DNA of 64,000 nt from Corynebacterium glyciniphilum AJ 3170 (GCF_007673095.1 NZ_VDYZ01000010.1:62001-126000), one strand, 5' to 3'; shown: positions 25,815 through 34,578, numbered from the stretch's first letter. A program made the numbers and translations. Notes: generated from the sequence alone by a model not told the origin.

Positions 25815-26069
25815 TCAGCGGGCCGTGAACACTTTCAGCGACCAGGCGCACACCGCCACCGCGACGAGGGCGACGATGCCGTTCGTCACTGCGGCGGCGG
25901 TCGTCACCTCGTCGAAATCGGACAAGGACACCACGACATCCAGGAAGATCAGGACGGTGCCGAGGAACAGCAGCGTCACGCAGCTGACCACTCCTCCGGT
26001 ACGGAGGACGTGACAGAGCCACGCCGCCCCGACGAGAAGGGGGCCGAGGACCAGGGAGACCAGGAACAC
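25815..26069 (-). CDS. Small membrane protein
   Basis: An 84-aa protein if it starts at the GTG at 26069, giving VFLVSLVLGPLLVGAAWLCH and about three membrane helices (CVTLLFLGTVLIFLDVVVSL, AVTNGIVALVAVAVCAWSL). The longer frame to 26156 overlaps the UspA gene and is Arg/Ser-rich, so it is unlikely. No family recognised. Lies 19 nt after the second uspA gene, probably the same transcript. Confidence 0.55.
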   Translation of the reverse strand: MFLVSLVLGPLLVGAAWLCHVLRTGGVVSCVTLLFLGTVLIFLDVVVSLSDFDEVTTAAAVTNGIVALVAVAVCAWSLKVFTAR

Positions 26070-26088
26070 GGGCCGGTGCCGTGCCGTC

Positions 26089-26559
26089 CTACTGCTGGGT
26101 GGTGTTGACGATGTAGAGGTCGCACGCGGCTTCCGCCGCCACCTTGCGCGCCACACTGCCGAGGATCCGCGAGATGCCCTGGACGTGCTTGTTGCCGACG
26201 ACGATGGTGTCGGCGTCGAGCTTCTCCGCCTGGAGCAGGAGTACGTCGGCCGGGGTTCCTTCGACGGCGGAGGCGTGGACGGTCAGCGACGGGTAGGCCT
26301 CGCGCAGGACGGCGGCGACGGAGTCGGCGACCTCCTGGGCGGCGCGCGAGTAGCCGTCGGTGAGTTTCTGGTAGGCGGCCGAGGTCCCGGGACCCATGTT
26401 GTTGCTCTTGGCCGCCTGCAGGGTGACCGAGGCGCTGATGCTGTACGCGGAGAGGACGTGGAGTTCCGCGCCGATCCCGTCAGCCAGCTCTGCCGCTTTC
26501 TGCGCAGCGGCGAGCGCCGTCTGGCTGGAGTCGACTCCGGTCACAATAGTCTTCGTCAT
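26089..26559 (-). CDS. Universal stress protein (UspA family), copy 2
   Basis: A 156-aa single-domain UspA protein starting MTKTIVTGVDSSQTALAAAQ. The nucleotide-binding end reads TIVVGNKHVQGISRILGSVA, consistent with ATP-binding UspA members. It is a close paralogue of the adjacent uspA (26652-27131), evidently a tandem duplication. The ATG at 26559 is preferred over the longer frame. Such proteins bind ATP under starvation or redox stress; here they accompany a tricarboxylate transporter. Confidence 0.88.
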   Translation of the reverse strand: MTKTIVTGVDSSQTALAAAQKAAELADGIGAELHVLSAYSISASVTLQAAKSNNMGPGTSAAYQKLTDGYSRAAQEVADSVAAVLREAYPSLTVHASAVEGTPADVLLLQAEKLDADTIVVGNKHVQGISRILGSVARKVAAEAACDLYIVNTTQQ

Positions 26560-26651
26560 GGTGCGCCTTTCGGAAAGTGTCGCGGACACCGTGGTGGGTT
26601 GTGTTCCGTCAGTGTAGCTTGATGCGGCCTGCCCCGGAGTGGCGGCGAGCG

Positions 26652-27131
26652 TCAGCGGTGGGTGGTGTTGACGATGTAGAGGTCGCAGCTGGCCTCGGCC
26701 GCGACCTTCCGGGCGACGCTGCCGAGGATCCGGGAGATCCCCTGGACGTGCTTGTTGCCCACCACGATGGTGTCGGCCTTCAATCTCCGGGCCTGGTGAA
26801 GGAGAACCTCGGCGGGCGTCCCTTCCTCCGCGGAGGCCTCGATCGTCAGGTCCGGGTGCGCCTCGCGGAGGACGGCGGCGACAGCATCGGCGACCTGGTC
26901 AGCCGCCCGGGCCTGTCCTTCCGTCAGGTTCTGGTAGGCCACGGAGGTGGAGATCCCGAGGTCCTTGGTCTTGAAGGACTGGAGGGTGTCTGCGGTGCTG
27001 ATGCTGTACGCGGAGAAGACGTGGAGTTCCGCACCGAGGCCTTCAGCCAGCTCGGCTGCCTTCTCTGCGGCGTTGAGGGCGGTCTGGCTGGCGTCCACAC
27101 CAGTTATGATCGTCCTGGTTTCTCTGGTCAT
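26652..27131 (-). CDS. Universal stress protein (UspA family), copy 1
   Basis: A 159-aa paralogue of the next gene: MTRETRTIITGVDASQTALN and TIVVGNKHVQGISRILGSVA are nearly the same in both. Its start overlaps the tctA stop (ATGA at 27128-27131), so it is translated together with the permease. This tight coupling suggests a role in regulating or sensing the state of the transporter, not just general stress. Confidence 0.88.
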   Translation of the reverse strand: MTRETRTIITGVDASQTALNAAEKAAELAEGLGAELHVFSAYSISTADTLQSFKTKDLGISTSVAYQNLTEGQARAADQVADAVAAVLREAHPDLTIEASAEEGTPAEVLLHQARRLKADTIVVGNKHVQGISRILGSVARKVAAEASCDLYIVNTTHR

Positions 27132-28738
27132 CGGGTGCCTTCCTGTTCTTCGGCGGGTGCCGCGTCGGTGTCGGTGGTGCCGGTGGTGCCGGTGGTGCCT
27201 GTGGTGCTGTCGGCATCGGTGTCGGTGGCACCTGTGGTGTTCGGGCTGGCCTGCTCGGCCTTCTCGATCAGCTTGGGGCGCCGGACGGCCTGCCAGATGG
27301 CGAAGCCGATCGAGGCCAGGGTCAGGATGCCGAGAACCAGCGGGATGGGTTCAAGCATCCACCGGAAGCTGCCGTCGTTGATGATCATGGCACGCCGGAA
27401 ACCGCTCTCGGCGATCGGCCCGAGGATCACGCCGATGATCAGCGGGGCCAGCGGGAAGCCGCCCTTGACCATGATGTAGCCCAGGATCGCCGCCAGGAAC
27501 ATCACCAGCACGTCGAAGATGCTGGAGCGCATGGCGTAGGACCCCACGACGGCCAGGACGATCACCGACGGCCAGAGCAGGCGTGGTGGGACGGACTCGA
27601 TGAGTTTCACCCAGAAGCTCGTGCCGAACCATCCCAGGATCAGCAGGACGAGATAGACGAGGGCGAAGCCGATGAACAGGCCGTAGATCAGGTCGGGGCT
27701 ACCGGAGAAGAGGGTCGGTCCCGGCTGCAGACCGTGTACGGTCAGCGCGCCGATGAGCACCGCGGAGGTCACGTCGCCGGGGATGCCGAGGGTCAGTGTG
27801 GGGACCAGGGCGCCGGCGGTGCCGGCGTTCTTCGAGGACTCTGCGGCGGCGATACCACGCGGGTCGCCCTTGCCGTACCGGGACTTGTCCTTGGATGCCC
27901 GCTTGGATTCGTTGTAGGCGACGAAAGAGCTGATGTCACCGCCGACGCCGGGGATGATCCCGATGATGAATCCGATGGCGGAACCCAGGAGGCTCGACGG
28001 CATGAGCTTGCGGAACCAGGACGGAGAGGCGCGGAACTTCTCCGGCTTCATCTTGAGGTTCAACTTCGCCAGCCGTTCGACCTGGAGGAAGGCCTCGGAC
28101 ACGGCGAAGAGGCCGATCATCAGGGGGATGAAGGAGATTCCCGAGATCAGGTCGGCGTTGCCGAAGGTCAGGCGCGGGAAGCCCTGGATCGTGTCCAGGC
28201 CGATCATGGCGATGCCGAGGCCCAGGAAACCGGCGATGAGGCCCTTGACCATCCTGCCCTCTGAGATGGAGGCGATGATGGTGAGGGCGAACAGGGCCAG
28301 CATGAAGTTCGCCGAGGAGCCGAAGCCCAGGGCGAAGTCGGCGATCACGGGGGAGAAGAAGGCGAGGAGCAGCACGCCGATGAAGCCACCGATGCAGGAC
28401 GCCAGGACCGAGATCTTCAGCGCCTGCACACCCTTTCCTGCCAGCGTCATGGCGTGTCCGTCGGCGACCGTCGCTGCCGACGCCGGTGTTCCTGGCGTCC
28501 GGATCAGGATCGCCGGGATCGACCCGGCGTATACGGCACCACCGTAGATACCGAGCAGGAGCATCATGCCGGCCAGCGGTTCCAGGGCGAAGGTGAAGGG
28601 GAGCAGCAGGGCCACTCCGACGGTGGCGGAGATGCCGGGCAGGGCACCCACCACCATGCCGATCAGGACACCCAGGACCAGCATGATCACGACCTGGACG
28701 TCTGCGACGGCGCTCAGGCCGTCCATCCAATTACTCAT
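27128..28738 (-). CDS. tctA: Tripartite tricarboxylate transporter permease TctA
   Basis: A 536-aa protein with about 11-12 helices. GIYGGAVYAGSIPAILIRTPG and PALIPTLTLGIPGD-like GALVPTLTLGIPGDVTSAVL are the two TctA signature loops for the substrate path. It imports a tricarboxylate (citrate-like) or other carboxylate with the TctC binding protein, driven by a cation gradient. The C-terminal 35 residues (TTGATDTDADSTTGTTG and so on) are low-complexity and encoded by a GGTGCCGGT-type tandem repeat. The stop and start overlap with both neighbours. Confidence 0.9.
   Translation of the reverse strand: MSNWMDGLSAVADVQVVIMLVLGVLIGMVVGALPGISATVGVALLLPFTFALEPLAGMMLLLGIYGGAVYAGSIPAILIRTPGTPASAATVADGHAMTLAGKGVQALKISVLASCIGGFIGVLLLAFFSPVIADFALGFGSSANFMLALFALTIIASISEGRMVKGLIAGFLGLGIAMIGLDTIQGFPRLTFGNADLISGISFIPLMIGLFAVSEAFLQVERLAKLNLKMKPEKFRASPSWFRKLMPSSLLGSAIGFIIGIIPGVGGDISSFVAYNESKRASKDKSRYGKGDPRGIAAAESSKNAGTAGALVPTLTLGIPGDVTSAVLIGALTVHGLQPGPTLFSGSPDLIYGLFIGFALVYLVLLILGWFGTSFWVKLIESVPPRLLWPSVIVLAVVGSYAMRSSIFDVLVMFLAAILGYIMVKGGFPLAPLIIGVILGPIAESGFRRAMIINDGSFRWMLEPIPLVLGILTLASIGFAIWQAVRRPKLIEKAEQASPNTTGATDTDADSTTGTTGTTGTTDTDAAPAEEQEGTR
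27161..27240. repeat. Short tandem repeat in the tctA 3' end
   Basis: Repeated GGTGCCGGT/GGTGTCGGT units encode the Thr/Gly/Asp-rich C-terminal tail of TctA. Unit number may vary between strains. Copies are imperfect. Confidence 0.55.
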
Positions 28739-29238
28739 GGCAGAATCCCCTCAATGATGCCGGAGGGCAGGTAGACCCCCAGGGCGTCGGTGAACAGGTA
28801 GTAGACGGCGACCGAGACGATGATCGGGACGAGGACGAGTCGCAGGATGCTCCGGATGCCCATGATCAGCAGGGCGAGCACCATGAAGATCAGGGAGGAG
28901 AGCATGAACCCCAGGGGCGTCAGCGCGAATGCGTAGGCGATCCCTGCGACGATGATCAGCCCGGTCCGTGTGCGTGTCCCCGGTTCCGGCAGGAAGATGT
29001 TCTTCTCGCTGTTGAACAGGAGCATTATTCCCAGGATGACCAGTGCCCCGCCGATCAGACGTGGCAGCGCTGCGGTTCCCGGATCCTCCGGCTGCCCTGG
29101 GGAGGGGAAACCGAATGCCAGGAAGAGGATGACCGCTCCCAGCACGATGACGATCGCGGCAATGATGCGGTCGCCGAGCAGCGAACCGTCCTGCGTGGGC
29201 GCTCCGGTGCCGGTGGGTGTGTCTGTAGGTGATGACAT
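28735..29238 (-). CDS. tctB: Tripartite tricarboxylate transporter small permease TctB
   Basis: A 167-aa protein with four helices, MSSPTDTPTGTGAPTQDGSL then DRIIAAIVIVLGAVILFLAF. It has the typical TctB motif PGTAALPRLIGGALVILGI. It is the small membrane subunit that supports TctA. The longer frame to 29400 overlaps tctC and is Arg-rich, so the ATG at 29238 is used; it forms TGATG with the tctC stop. Confidence 0.88.
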   Translation of the reverse strand: MSSPTDTPTGTGAPTQDGSLLGDRIIAAIVIVLGAVILFLAFGFPSPGQPEDPGTAALPRLIGGALVILGIMLLFNSEKNIFLPEPGTRTRTGLIIVAGIAYAFALTPLGFMLSSLIFMVLALLIMGIRSILRLVLVPIIVSVAVYYLFTDALGVYLPSGIIEGILP

Positions 29239-30254
29239 CAGTTGCCTCCCAGTCCAGCGTCCTCGACGACCGTCTGGTACCGGTCGTATTCCTCGGAGAG
29301 GAAGGAGTCGAAGTCGGCGGCGTTCTTGTACTCCTGGGTGAATCCCAGGTTGTCCATGTAGCTGGAGAATCCTTCGGTCTCGCGTGCCTCGTTGAAGCAA
29401 CGGTTGAGTTCGTCGACTGCGTCATCCGGGGTACCCGCAGGTGCGAAGAGCCCGAGGATGGCGAAACTCGTCCAGTCCATGCCCGCTTCCCCGAGGGTGG
29501 GGACGCCGGGGAGGAAGTCGTCCAGCCTGTCTTCGCCGGCGATCGCCAGGGCGCGCAGCTGCCCGCCCTCGATGAAGGGGGCGATCTCCGCGGCACCGAC
29601 GGAGACGGCCCGGGTCTCGCCGCCCATCACGGCCTGGAGCGCGCCGGCGGCACCGCCGTAGGGGACGTTGCGGATGTTGGGCTGGTCGGCCTCCTGGGCG
29701 AGGCCGGCGAAGCCCATGTGGTAGATCGAGCCGGTGCCGGAGGTCGCCATGGTGACGTCCTCGTCGGTGGTCAGCAGCTCGTCGATGTCCTCGATGTCGG
29801 AGTCCGGCGGCACGCCGTAGGCGATGGGTTGTTCGCTGTACTGCATGATGCCGCGGACATCGTCGGGGCCGATCTCGGAGACGCCCAGGTGCGGCAGGAT
29901 CGACAGTTCGATGGACGCCACGCCGATGGTGTTGCCGTCGGCGGCGGAGGACGCGACGGACTGGAAGCCGACGGTGCCGGAACCACCGGTCTCGTTACGG
30001 ATGATCACGTCCCTCCCGCAGGTCTCCTGGGCGTAGACGGCGAGCTGGCGGGCGGTCCCGTCCGCGGATCCGCCGGGATCGAAGGGGACGACGAGGTTCA
30101 GCGGTGCACCGCCGCCGGAGGATGAGCCCTCTGATTCGTCATCGGCGCTGCAGGACGTCAGAGCAAGCGCTCCGATCATCGTGAGGGCTGCGATGCTGGT
30201 ACGTGCTGTGCTGCTGGTTCGTGTTTTTCGTCTAGTTGGGATCTGTCCACTCAT
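29238..30254 (-). CDS. tctC: Tripartite tricarboxylate transporter solute-binding lipoprotein TctC
   Basis: A 338-aa exported protein. The signal peptide ends in the lipobox LTSC near residue 35, so it is a lipid-anchored binding protein. The Bug/TctC fold shows LVVPFDPGGSADGTARQLA, then VPYGGAAGALQAVMGGE (substrate loop), then SVGAAEIAPFIEGGQLRALA. It captures the carboxylate for TctAB. First gene of a seven-gene strand that ends at 25492; it has no CitAB-type sensor next to it. Confidence 0.9.
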   Translation of the reverse strand: MSGQIPTRRKTRTSSTARTSIAALTMIGALALTSCSADDESEGSSSGGGAPLNLVVPFDPGGSADGTARQLAVYAQETCGRDVIIRNETGGSGTVGFQSVASSAADGNTIGVASIELSILPHLGVSEIGPDDVRGIMQYSEQPIAYGVPPDSDIEDIDELLTTDEDVTMATSGTGSIYHMGFAGLAQEADQPNIRNVPYGGAAGALQAVMGGETRAVSVGAAEIAPFIEGGQLRALAIAGEDRLDDFLPGVPTLGEAGMDWTSFAILGLFAPAGTPDDAVDELNRCFNEARETEGFSSYMDNLGFTQEYKNAADFDSFLSEEYDRYQTVVEDAGLGGN

Positions 30255-30446
30255 TCATGTGTCCTCTGGTCTCAACGTCTTCCGCGACGATCGTTCGCTG
30301 TGCGCACGTTCGTTCGCTTTACGACTAAAACTTACCTCATGAAAAGTGTCAGTCCCAACATTGGGAGGAAAACGCGAGGTAGATCACACAGTGGTGCGTG
30401 TGACATAGCTATAGAAGGCATGAATAATCACGAAGTGATGTAACTG
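30255..30446. promoter_or_regulatory. Probable tct operon promoter region
   Basis: TCACAC (30384-30389) and GTGTGA (30398-30403) form an inverted repeat with an 8-nt spacer, and ATCAC/GTGAT (30428-30440) is a second short one. Both are plausible regulator sites; the first resembles CRP/GlxR half-sites in inverted order. Assignments are weak. Confidence 0.4.
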
Positions 30447-30499
30447 AGGTGCCAGAAACGGTCGGTCTGGAGGCTCTGCGCCGACCGATCCTGGCACCT
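30447..30499. repeat. Dispersed palindromic element, copy 1
   Basis: Arms AGGTGCCAG...CGGTCGG (30447-30465) and 30481-30499 match at 17 of 19 positions around a 15-nt loop. A closely related element lies at 40239-40303. It sits between the alkC and tctC genes, and might terminate alkC transcription. Confidence 0.7.
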
Positions 30500-30625
30500 G
30501 GCTCACGTCACCCGTCGAGATGTCCCGACCATCGATTCCCTGTCGCTATGCGGCATGGGTCCTGGCCCCCGGAGGAGGACATTCTCCGGGGTGCAGGCGG
30601 TTCACGGTGCTGAGTGGAGCGGAGG
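30500..30625. other. Spacer between palindromic element and alkC end
   Basis: No gene or clear signal was seen in these 126 nt, apart from CTGGCTCACGTCAC directly after the palindromic element, which is also present beside copy 2. Confidence 0.5.
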
Positions 30626-31735
30626 CTATCCCTCGGAAGCGTCGGTGACCTCAACCGTCGTCGCGCCGAGAATCCGCCCATTGGCCTGGATCTCGATGAG
30701 GTGCGGACCGGGCCGGATGGTCCTGATCGAGACGTGTTTGAATGCATGGCGCCGCGAGAAGCTCACGGGCTCACCGGCCGGGAGGTCCCGTACCGTCAGT
30801 TTGAACACCTTGCCCGCTTTCGCGCCGTGCGCACCCTGGTAGTGCACCAGGTAGTCGATCGCAGCCCTAGCGGGAGTGGATGCGTGCAGCGTGAAAGAGA
30901 TCGTCGTCGTTTCCCCGATGGAGACCGTCGACGGACTGCAGGTCAGTTCCGTGAGCTCGATCGGCGCGTCGTGGTCGAAGCCGAGAATGGCGAGAGCCCC
31001 GGGGTCGCCTCGTTTGATCAGTGTGCGCAGGCCGTGGCGCACCACGAAGTCACCCTGGGTGGACTCTCCGGCCCACCTTCGGGCGGTGTCGAGGACGAGC
31101 CCGGGGTGGTCCTTGCTGATGTCGTTGAGGTGGTTCGCGACCGAGCGCCGGACGTAGAGTGAGTCGTCGTTGATCAGCGGTTCCAGGAGCGCCAGAGAAT
31201 CGCTGGGGTCGACGATGAACCGGTGGAGACGGCGCCCCCACGGGAGCCGTGGCCGTGACCCCTCGGAAACGAGCCGCCGGACATGCTCGTCAGCGCTGGT
31301 GGTCCACGCCCGCAACTGCTCCATCGTCGTGTCGTAGTGCGCGTCGATGAACGGACGGATCGCGAACTCCGCCGTGTAGAGGGACGTCAGAGTGCCCAAG
31401 AGGGGTAGAGCGATGTCAGGACGGTCGAGCATGGCCGCGGAAATGTACTCGTTGACGGCCATGGACGCCCAGCCCTGCAGGTTCCCCGTCCCGGTCCGGT
31501 TGTCGTTGTCGACCACGTGCCGAATCAGTTGGGCGGCGTCATCGGGTGGCGTCGGTAGCGACTCTGCGAGTGCTCGGGCGATCCAGGTAACCCGGGCTTT
31601 CAGTTCGAGACCGTCGAGTCCGGATACCGCTCGTTGCTGGAAGTTGGCACCGTCGAAGGATTCCGAGACAGCCGTGAATGCGTCGGCCAGGCGAGTGACG
31701 AGCTCGGGTGACAGTTCATCCTTGAAATCAGCCAT
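30626..31735 (-). CDS. AlkC-type DNA alkylation repair protein with Ig-like C-terminal domain
   Basis: A 369-aa protein starting MADFKDELSPELVTRLADAF. Residues up to about 260 are HEAT-like helices (LEPLINDDSLYVRRSVANHL, then RHGLRTLIKRGDPGAL), as in the non-base-flipping glycosylases AlkC/AlkD. Residues about 270-365 form a beta-rich Ig-like domain (TCSPSTVSIGETTTISFTLH), typical of AlkC. It should remove N3-methylated purines and other lesions. The preferred start (31735) overlaps the marR gene by 8 nt. Confidence 0.78.
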   Translation of the reverse strand: MADFKDELSPELVTRLADAFTAVSESFDGANFQQRAVSGLDGLELKARVTWIARALAESLPTPPDDAAQLIRHVVDNDNRTGTGNLQGWASMAVNEYISAAMLDRPDIALPLLGTLTSLYTAEFAIRPFIDAHYDTTMEQLRAWTTSADEHVRRLVSEGSRPRLPWGRRLHRFIVDPSDSLALLEPLINDDSLYVRRSVANHLNDISKDHPGLVLDTARRWAGESTQGDFVVRHGLRTLIKRGDPGALAILGFDHDAPIELTELTCSPSTVSIGETTTISFTLHASTPARAAIDYLVHYQGAHGAKAGKVFKLTVRDLPAGEPVSFSRRHAFKHVSIRTIRPGPHLIEIQANGRILGATTVEVTDASEG

Positions 31736-32243
31736 GCGGATGCACCTCCGGAGCCTCACCGCGCAGCGTGGACGTCGCCCGCTGCAGCAGAGCGCGTAGC
31801 TGCCTGCGTTCGGAGGTGCTGAAAGCCTGGCCGAGCCGTTCCTCGATGCCGCGGGCGAGGTCGTCGGCGCGGAGGACGAGCTCGGCACCGTCCCGGGTGA
31901 GGGTGGTGACCAGCACCCGACGGTGGATGGTGGACGGGGTGCGCTCGACCAGGCCGCGCTTCTCCAGTTTGTCCAGGATCGTCCCCATCGTCTGCGGTGT
32001 CACCGCGGCGACGCGGGCGAGCTGGGCGGAGGACTGTCCCGGTACATAATGCAGCGACATCAGAACGGCGTACTGGGGCACTGTCAGTCCGAGGGGACGC
32101 AGGGCGGCAGTCTTCGCCGTCATCATCGCCTGCTCTGCCTGCTTGATGTGCGATCCGACCCGTGCGTCCAGATCCTCGGCGAACTCGTCGCCCCCGTGGC
32201 GTGGCAGGGGGAGACAGAAGTCGGGGTCCGGGGTATCAGTCAT
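31728..32243 (-). CDS. MarR family transcriptional regulator
   Basis: A 171-aa protein starting MTDTPDPDFCLPLPRHGG. Winged HTH: LTVPQYAVLMSLHYVPGQSSAQLARVAAVTPQTMGTILDKLEKRGLV, with the wing RTPSTIHRRVLVTTLTRDG. It overlaps the alkC start, so it probably regulates its own operon in response to oxidative or alkylating compounds. The start at 32243 avoids the frame's first 15 unlikely residues. Confidence 0.87.
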   Translation of the reverse strand: MTDTPDPDFCLPLPRHGGDEFAEDLDARVGSHIKQAEQAMMTAKTAALRPLGLTVPQYAVLMSLHYVPGQSSAQLARVAAVTPQTMGTILDKLEKRGLVERTPSTIHRRVLVTTLTRDGAELVLRADDLARGIEERLGQAFSTSERRQLRALLQRATSTLRGEAPEVHPHG

Positions 32244-32305
32244 CTCACCAGAATAACGGTGCTGAGACCACGTCGGCGACCAGCACACGATGTCGGCCAG
32301 AACGA

Positions 32306-33115
32306 TCAGCTGGGCGAGGAGCGTCCGACCTTCCAGTAACCGTAGAACGAAATCGCCGACTTCGGTACGCCTGCCGCAACGAGCCCACGTCGTGTGCCTG
32401 TCGCCAGCGAGTTCTCTCCAGCCACGAAGACGGTGCCAGGACCGCCGGGCGGTGGCGTGGCCAAAGCTGCGGCGCGGGCCAGCTCACCTGGCACCCCGCC
32501 GTCGCCGTCAGAGCTCGCGAGCCATGTCGCGGAAACATGAGGGCCGAATGTCGTTCCCAGGATGTCGTCCGGCGTCGGGACCTCGACGATGAGACGGGTG
32601 GGAAGGGACGAGGGTGTCTCCTCGGCGATGGCGAGAGCGGCGGGTAAGCCACTTCCGTCGGCGACCAGAAGTTGCCACTCCGCATCCTCGCGCGGCTGGT
32701 ACCTGCGGCCTTCGTCGAACATCCCCACCGGGCTGCCGGGTTCTGCCTGTTGCGCCCACACGGAGGCGGGCCCGTCACCGTGGACGACGAAGTCCACGTC
32801 GAGTTCATTCGACTCGGAGTGGAAAGCGCGGACCGAGTAATTCCGGACGTAGGGCCGTACGTCCTTGGACATCAGGAAGTACTGCGCAGCCCAACCGTTG
32901 TTGGCGAACGTGGGCATGCGTAGCTCAGTCTGTCCGGGGCGAGGGAAGAACAGACGGAAGCACTGGTCACCGCCTTTGTAAGAGAAGCCTTCGAGGGCAT
33001 CGCCTCCGACGGTCACTCTGACCAGGTGCTCGGACATCCTGGTTCGTCTCACCACCGTCAGCGACATCATCTGACGCCGGTTCTCTTTCCCGAAGCGGGC
33101 CATTCTCATCTCCAT
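32306..33115 (-). CDS. Siderophore-interacting flavoprotein (ferric reductase, SIP type)
   Basis: About 269 aa starting MEMRMARFGKENRRQMMS. An FAD-binding domain (RNYSVRAF at about residue 85) is followed by an NAD(P)H-binding SIP domain (LLVADGSGLPAALAIAEETPS, then VFVAGENSLATGTRRGL). The family reduces ferric siderophores to release Fe2+ in the cytosol. TTG at 33169 could extend the start through the operator, which is unlikely. It diverges from a TetR gene across an inverted repeat. Confidence 0.85.
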   Translation of the reverse strand: MEMRMARFGKENRRQMMSLTVVRRTRMSEHLVRVTVGGDALEGFSYKGGDQCFRLFFPRPGQTELRMPTFANNGWAAQYFLMSKDVRPYVRNYSVRAFHSESNELDVDFVVHGDGPASVWAQQAEPGSPVGMFDEGRRYQPREDAEWQLLVADGSGLPAALAIAEETPSSLPTRLIVEVPTPDDILGTTFGPHVSATWLASSDGDGGVPGELARAAALATPPPGGPGTVFVAGENSLATGTRRGLVAAGVPKSAISFYGYWKVGRSSPS

Positions 33116-33153
33116 TCCAGTGGCGTCCAGGACGCGTGCGACCGGATAAATTT

Positions 33154-33170
33154 CTTGGTCAGCGACCAAG
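33154..33170. promoter_or_regulatory. Inverted repeat between SIP and TetR genes
   Basis: CTTGGTC (33154-33160) and GACCAAG (33164-33170) form a perfect 7-bp arm palindrome with a 3-nt spacer. The placement fits a TetR operator. Confidence 0.65.
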
Positions 33171-33242
33171 GAGTTACTGTAGGCTTACATGGGCGGCAGG
33201 TCAACAGGGTCGAGAACGCGGCATGAAACGGGGAAGAACACT

Positions 33243-33845
33243 ATGGCGACTGAACGACGGGTGCGTGGAGACGTGGTCACCGCCGCATTCGAGCTGCTCG
33301 ATGAGGCGGGACTGGAGGTACTCACCCTGCGTGAAGTGGCGCGGCGCCTGGGCGTGCACCTCAACACGGTCTCGTACCAGGTGAAGACGAAAGCCCGGTT
33401 ACGCGAACTCATGGCAGATGCGATCCTCGGCTCGCTCTCCCTCGACGGCATGACCGGTGACCCGGTGGTCAGGGTGAAAGAGATCCTTCGTCGCTACCGG
33501 ACGGCGCTGCTCTCCCATCGTGACGGAGCACGCCTGGTCGCCGGCACTGTCGCCGTGGAGAGGAACACGTTACGGGTGGGGAATGCGATCATCGGGGCGC
33601 TGTTGGAGTCCGGTGCCGACAATGAAAGTGCCGTGCGGACATTCTGGGGCCTCCACTACTTCCTTCTCGGCCTCGTCCAGGAGGAGCAGGGGCTCCCCGC
33701 CCAGGAGCATAAGGACGTCCTGGAGGTGATCCATTCCGGGGGCTACCCTGCGATGGCAGAGGTGGGGGACATCATCCTGAACGATCCATTCGACTGCCGA
33801 TTCGAGTTCGGCCTCGACGCCTTTCTCAGGCATCCAGAACGATGA
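33243..33845 (+). CDS. TetR family transcriptional regulator (TetR_C type)
   Basis: A 200-aa protein starting MATERRVRGDVVTAAFELLD. HTH at about residues 12-52 (LTLREVARRLGVHLNTVSYQVKTKARL). The C-terminal half (DNESAVRTFWGLHYFLLGLVQEEQG) resembles TetR-class tetracycline-type sensors. Divergent from the siderophore-interacting flavoprotein, which it probably represses together with itself. Confidence 0.87.
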   Translation: MATERRVRGDVVTAAFELLDEAGLEVLTLREVARRLGVHLNTVSYQVKTKARLRELMADAILGSLSLDGMTGDPVVRVKEILRRYRTALLSHRDGARLVAGTVAVERNTLRVGNAIIGALLESGADNESAVRTFWGLHYFLLGLVQEEQGLPAQEHKDVLEVIHSGGYPAMAEVGDIILNDPFDCRFEFGLDAFLRHPER

Positions 33846-34191
33846 GGGAGAGTGAACTGGCGGCCAGGGCAAGGTAGAAGCCGGGGAAGGCGATGGTGTG
33901 GAACACCCGCGCCCGCAGATGCGCCAGGTTCGCCCCGAGGAAGAAGCACACCAGTCCGGCGGCAGCGACGGTCGGCACCACGGGCACATCGAAAAACCAC
34001 AGCGACAGACCCACACCACCAGATCCCTTCAACACCGCAAGGGTGGGCAGCCACTTGGCGGGCACGTTCACCTCCGCCGAGTTTTCCAGGACGAAGCGTG
34101 CACGCAGGAGGTCGGCCGCCGCGATGAAGATGTTCGCTGCTACGGTCACCCCGACGACCGCACCGGTCAGAAGCGTTATTGCCATCGTCAT
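33826..34191 (-). CDS. DoxX-like membrane protein
   Basis: A 121-aa protein with four helices; ANIFIAAADLLRARFVLENS and KWLPTLAVLKGSGGVGLSLW are the DoxX layout. Function unclear; family members take part in redox and thiosulphate-linked stress responses. Its start overlaps the ABM gene stop as ATGA at 34188-34191, so the two are cotranscribed. The 3' ends of this gene and TetR (33845) overlap by 20 nt in opposite directions. Confidence 0.75.
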   Translation of the reverse strand: MTMAITLLTGAVVGVTVAANIFIAAADLLRARFVLENSAEVNVPAKWLPTLAVLKGSGGVGLSLWFFDVPVVPTVAAAGLVCFFLGANLAHLRARVFHTIAFPGFYLALAASSLSLIVLDA

Positions 34192-34496
34192 GCGTCCGGG
34201 AATTCGGCGGCGACGGTAAACAGACCCGGCCTCGCAGTCGCCAGCGCCGCAACCCTCTGCGCGTAGCGCGCCGCAGCGGGTTCCGCCTGGGTCTGGGACG
34301 CAGCCTCAGCATCTTCCCAGGTGGCTATGTTGAGGACACGTGACCTGTCGACACTGGCCAGGATTTTCGAGGATATGAAACCCGGGCGCTTGGAGATGAC
34401 CTTCTCGGTACCCTCGACGAGAAGATCGACGACCTCCTGCTGTTTCTCCGGGACTGCATCGATGAGGTCAATGATATTGACGAACGTCGCGGACAT
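34188..34496 (-). CDS. Antibiotic biosynthesis monooxygenase (ABM) domain protein
   Basis: A 102-aa protein, MSATFVNIIDLIDAVPEKQQ, with the ABM fold: VVDLLVEGTEKVISKRPGFISSKILASVDRSRVLNIATW. It is coupled to a DoxX gene and sits divergent to an ECF41-like sigma factor. ECF41 sigma factors are known to control redox, epimerase and carboxymuconolactone-type enzymes, so this pair may be the sigma factor's target. Confidence 0.75.
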   Translation of the reverse strand: MSATFVNIIDLIDAVPEKQQEVVDLLVEGTEKVISKRPGFISSKILASVDRSRVLNIATWEDAEAASQTQAEPAAARYAQRVAALATARPGLFTVAAEFPDA

Positions 34497-34578
34497 GGTG
34501 TGCTTCCTTTCTCTGAGCGGTGATGGTCGGCACGTTGTCGCGCCTACCGTGGTGATGAGACGAGACAGCGTCTCTTTC

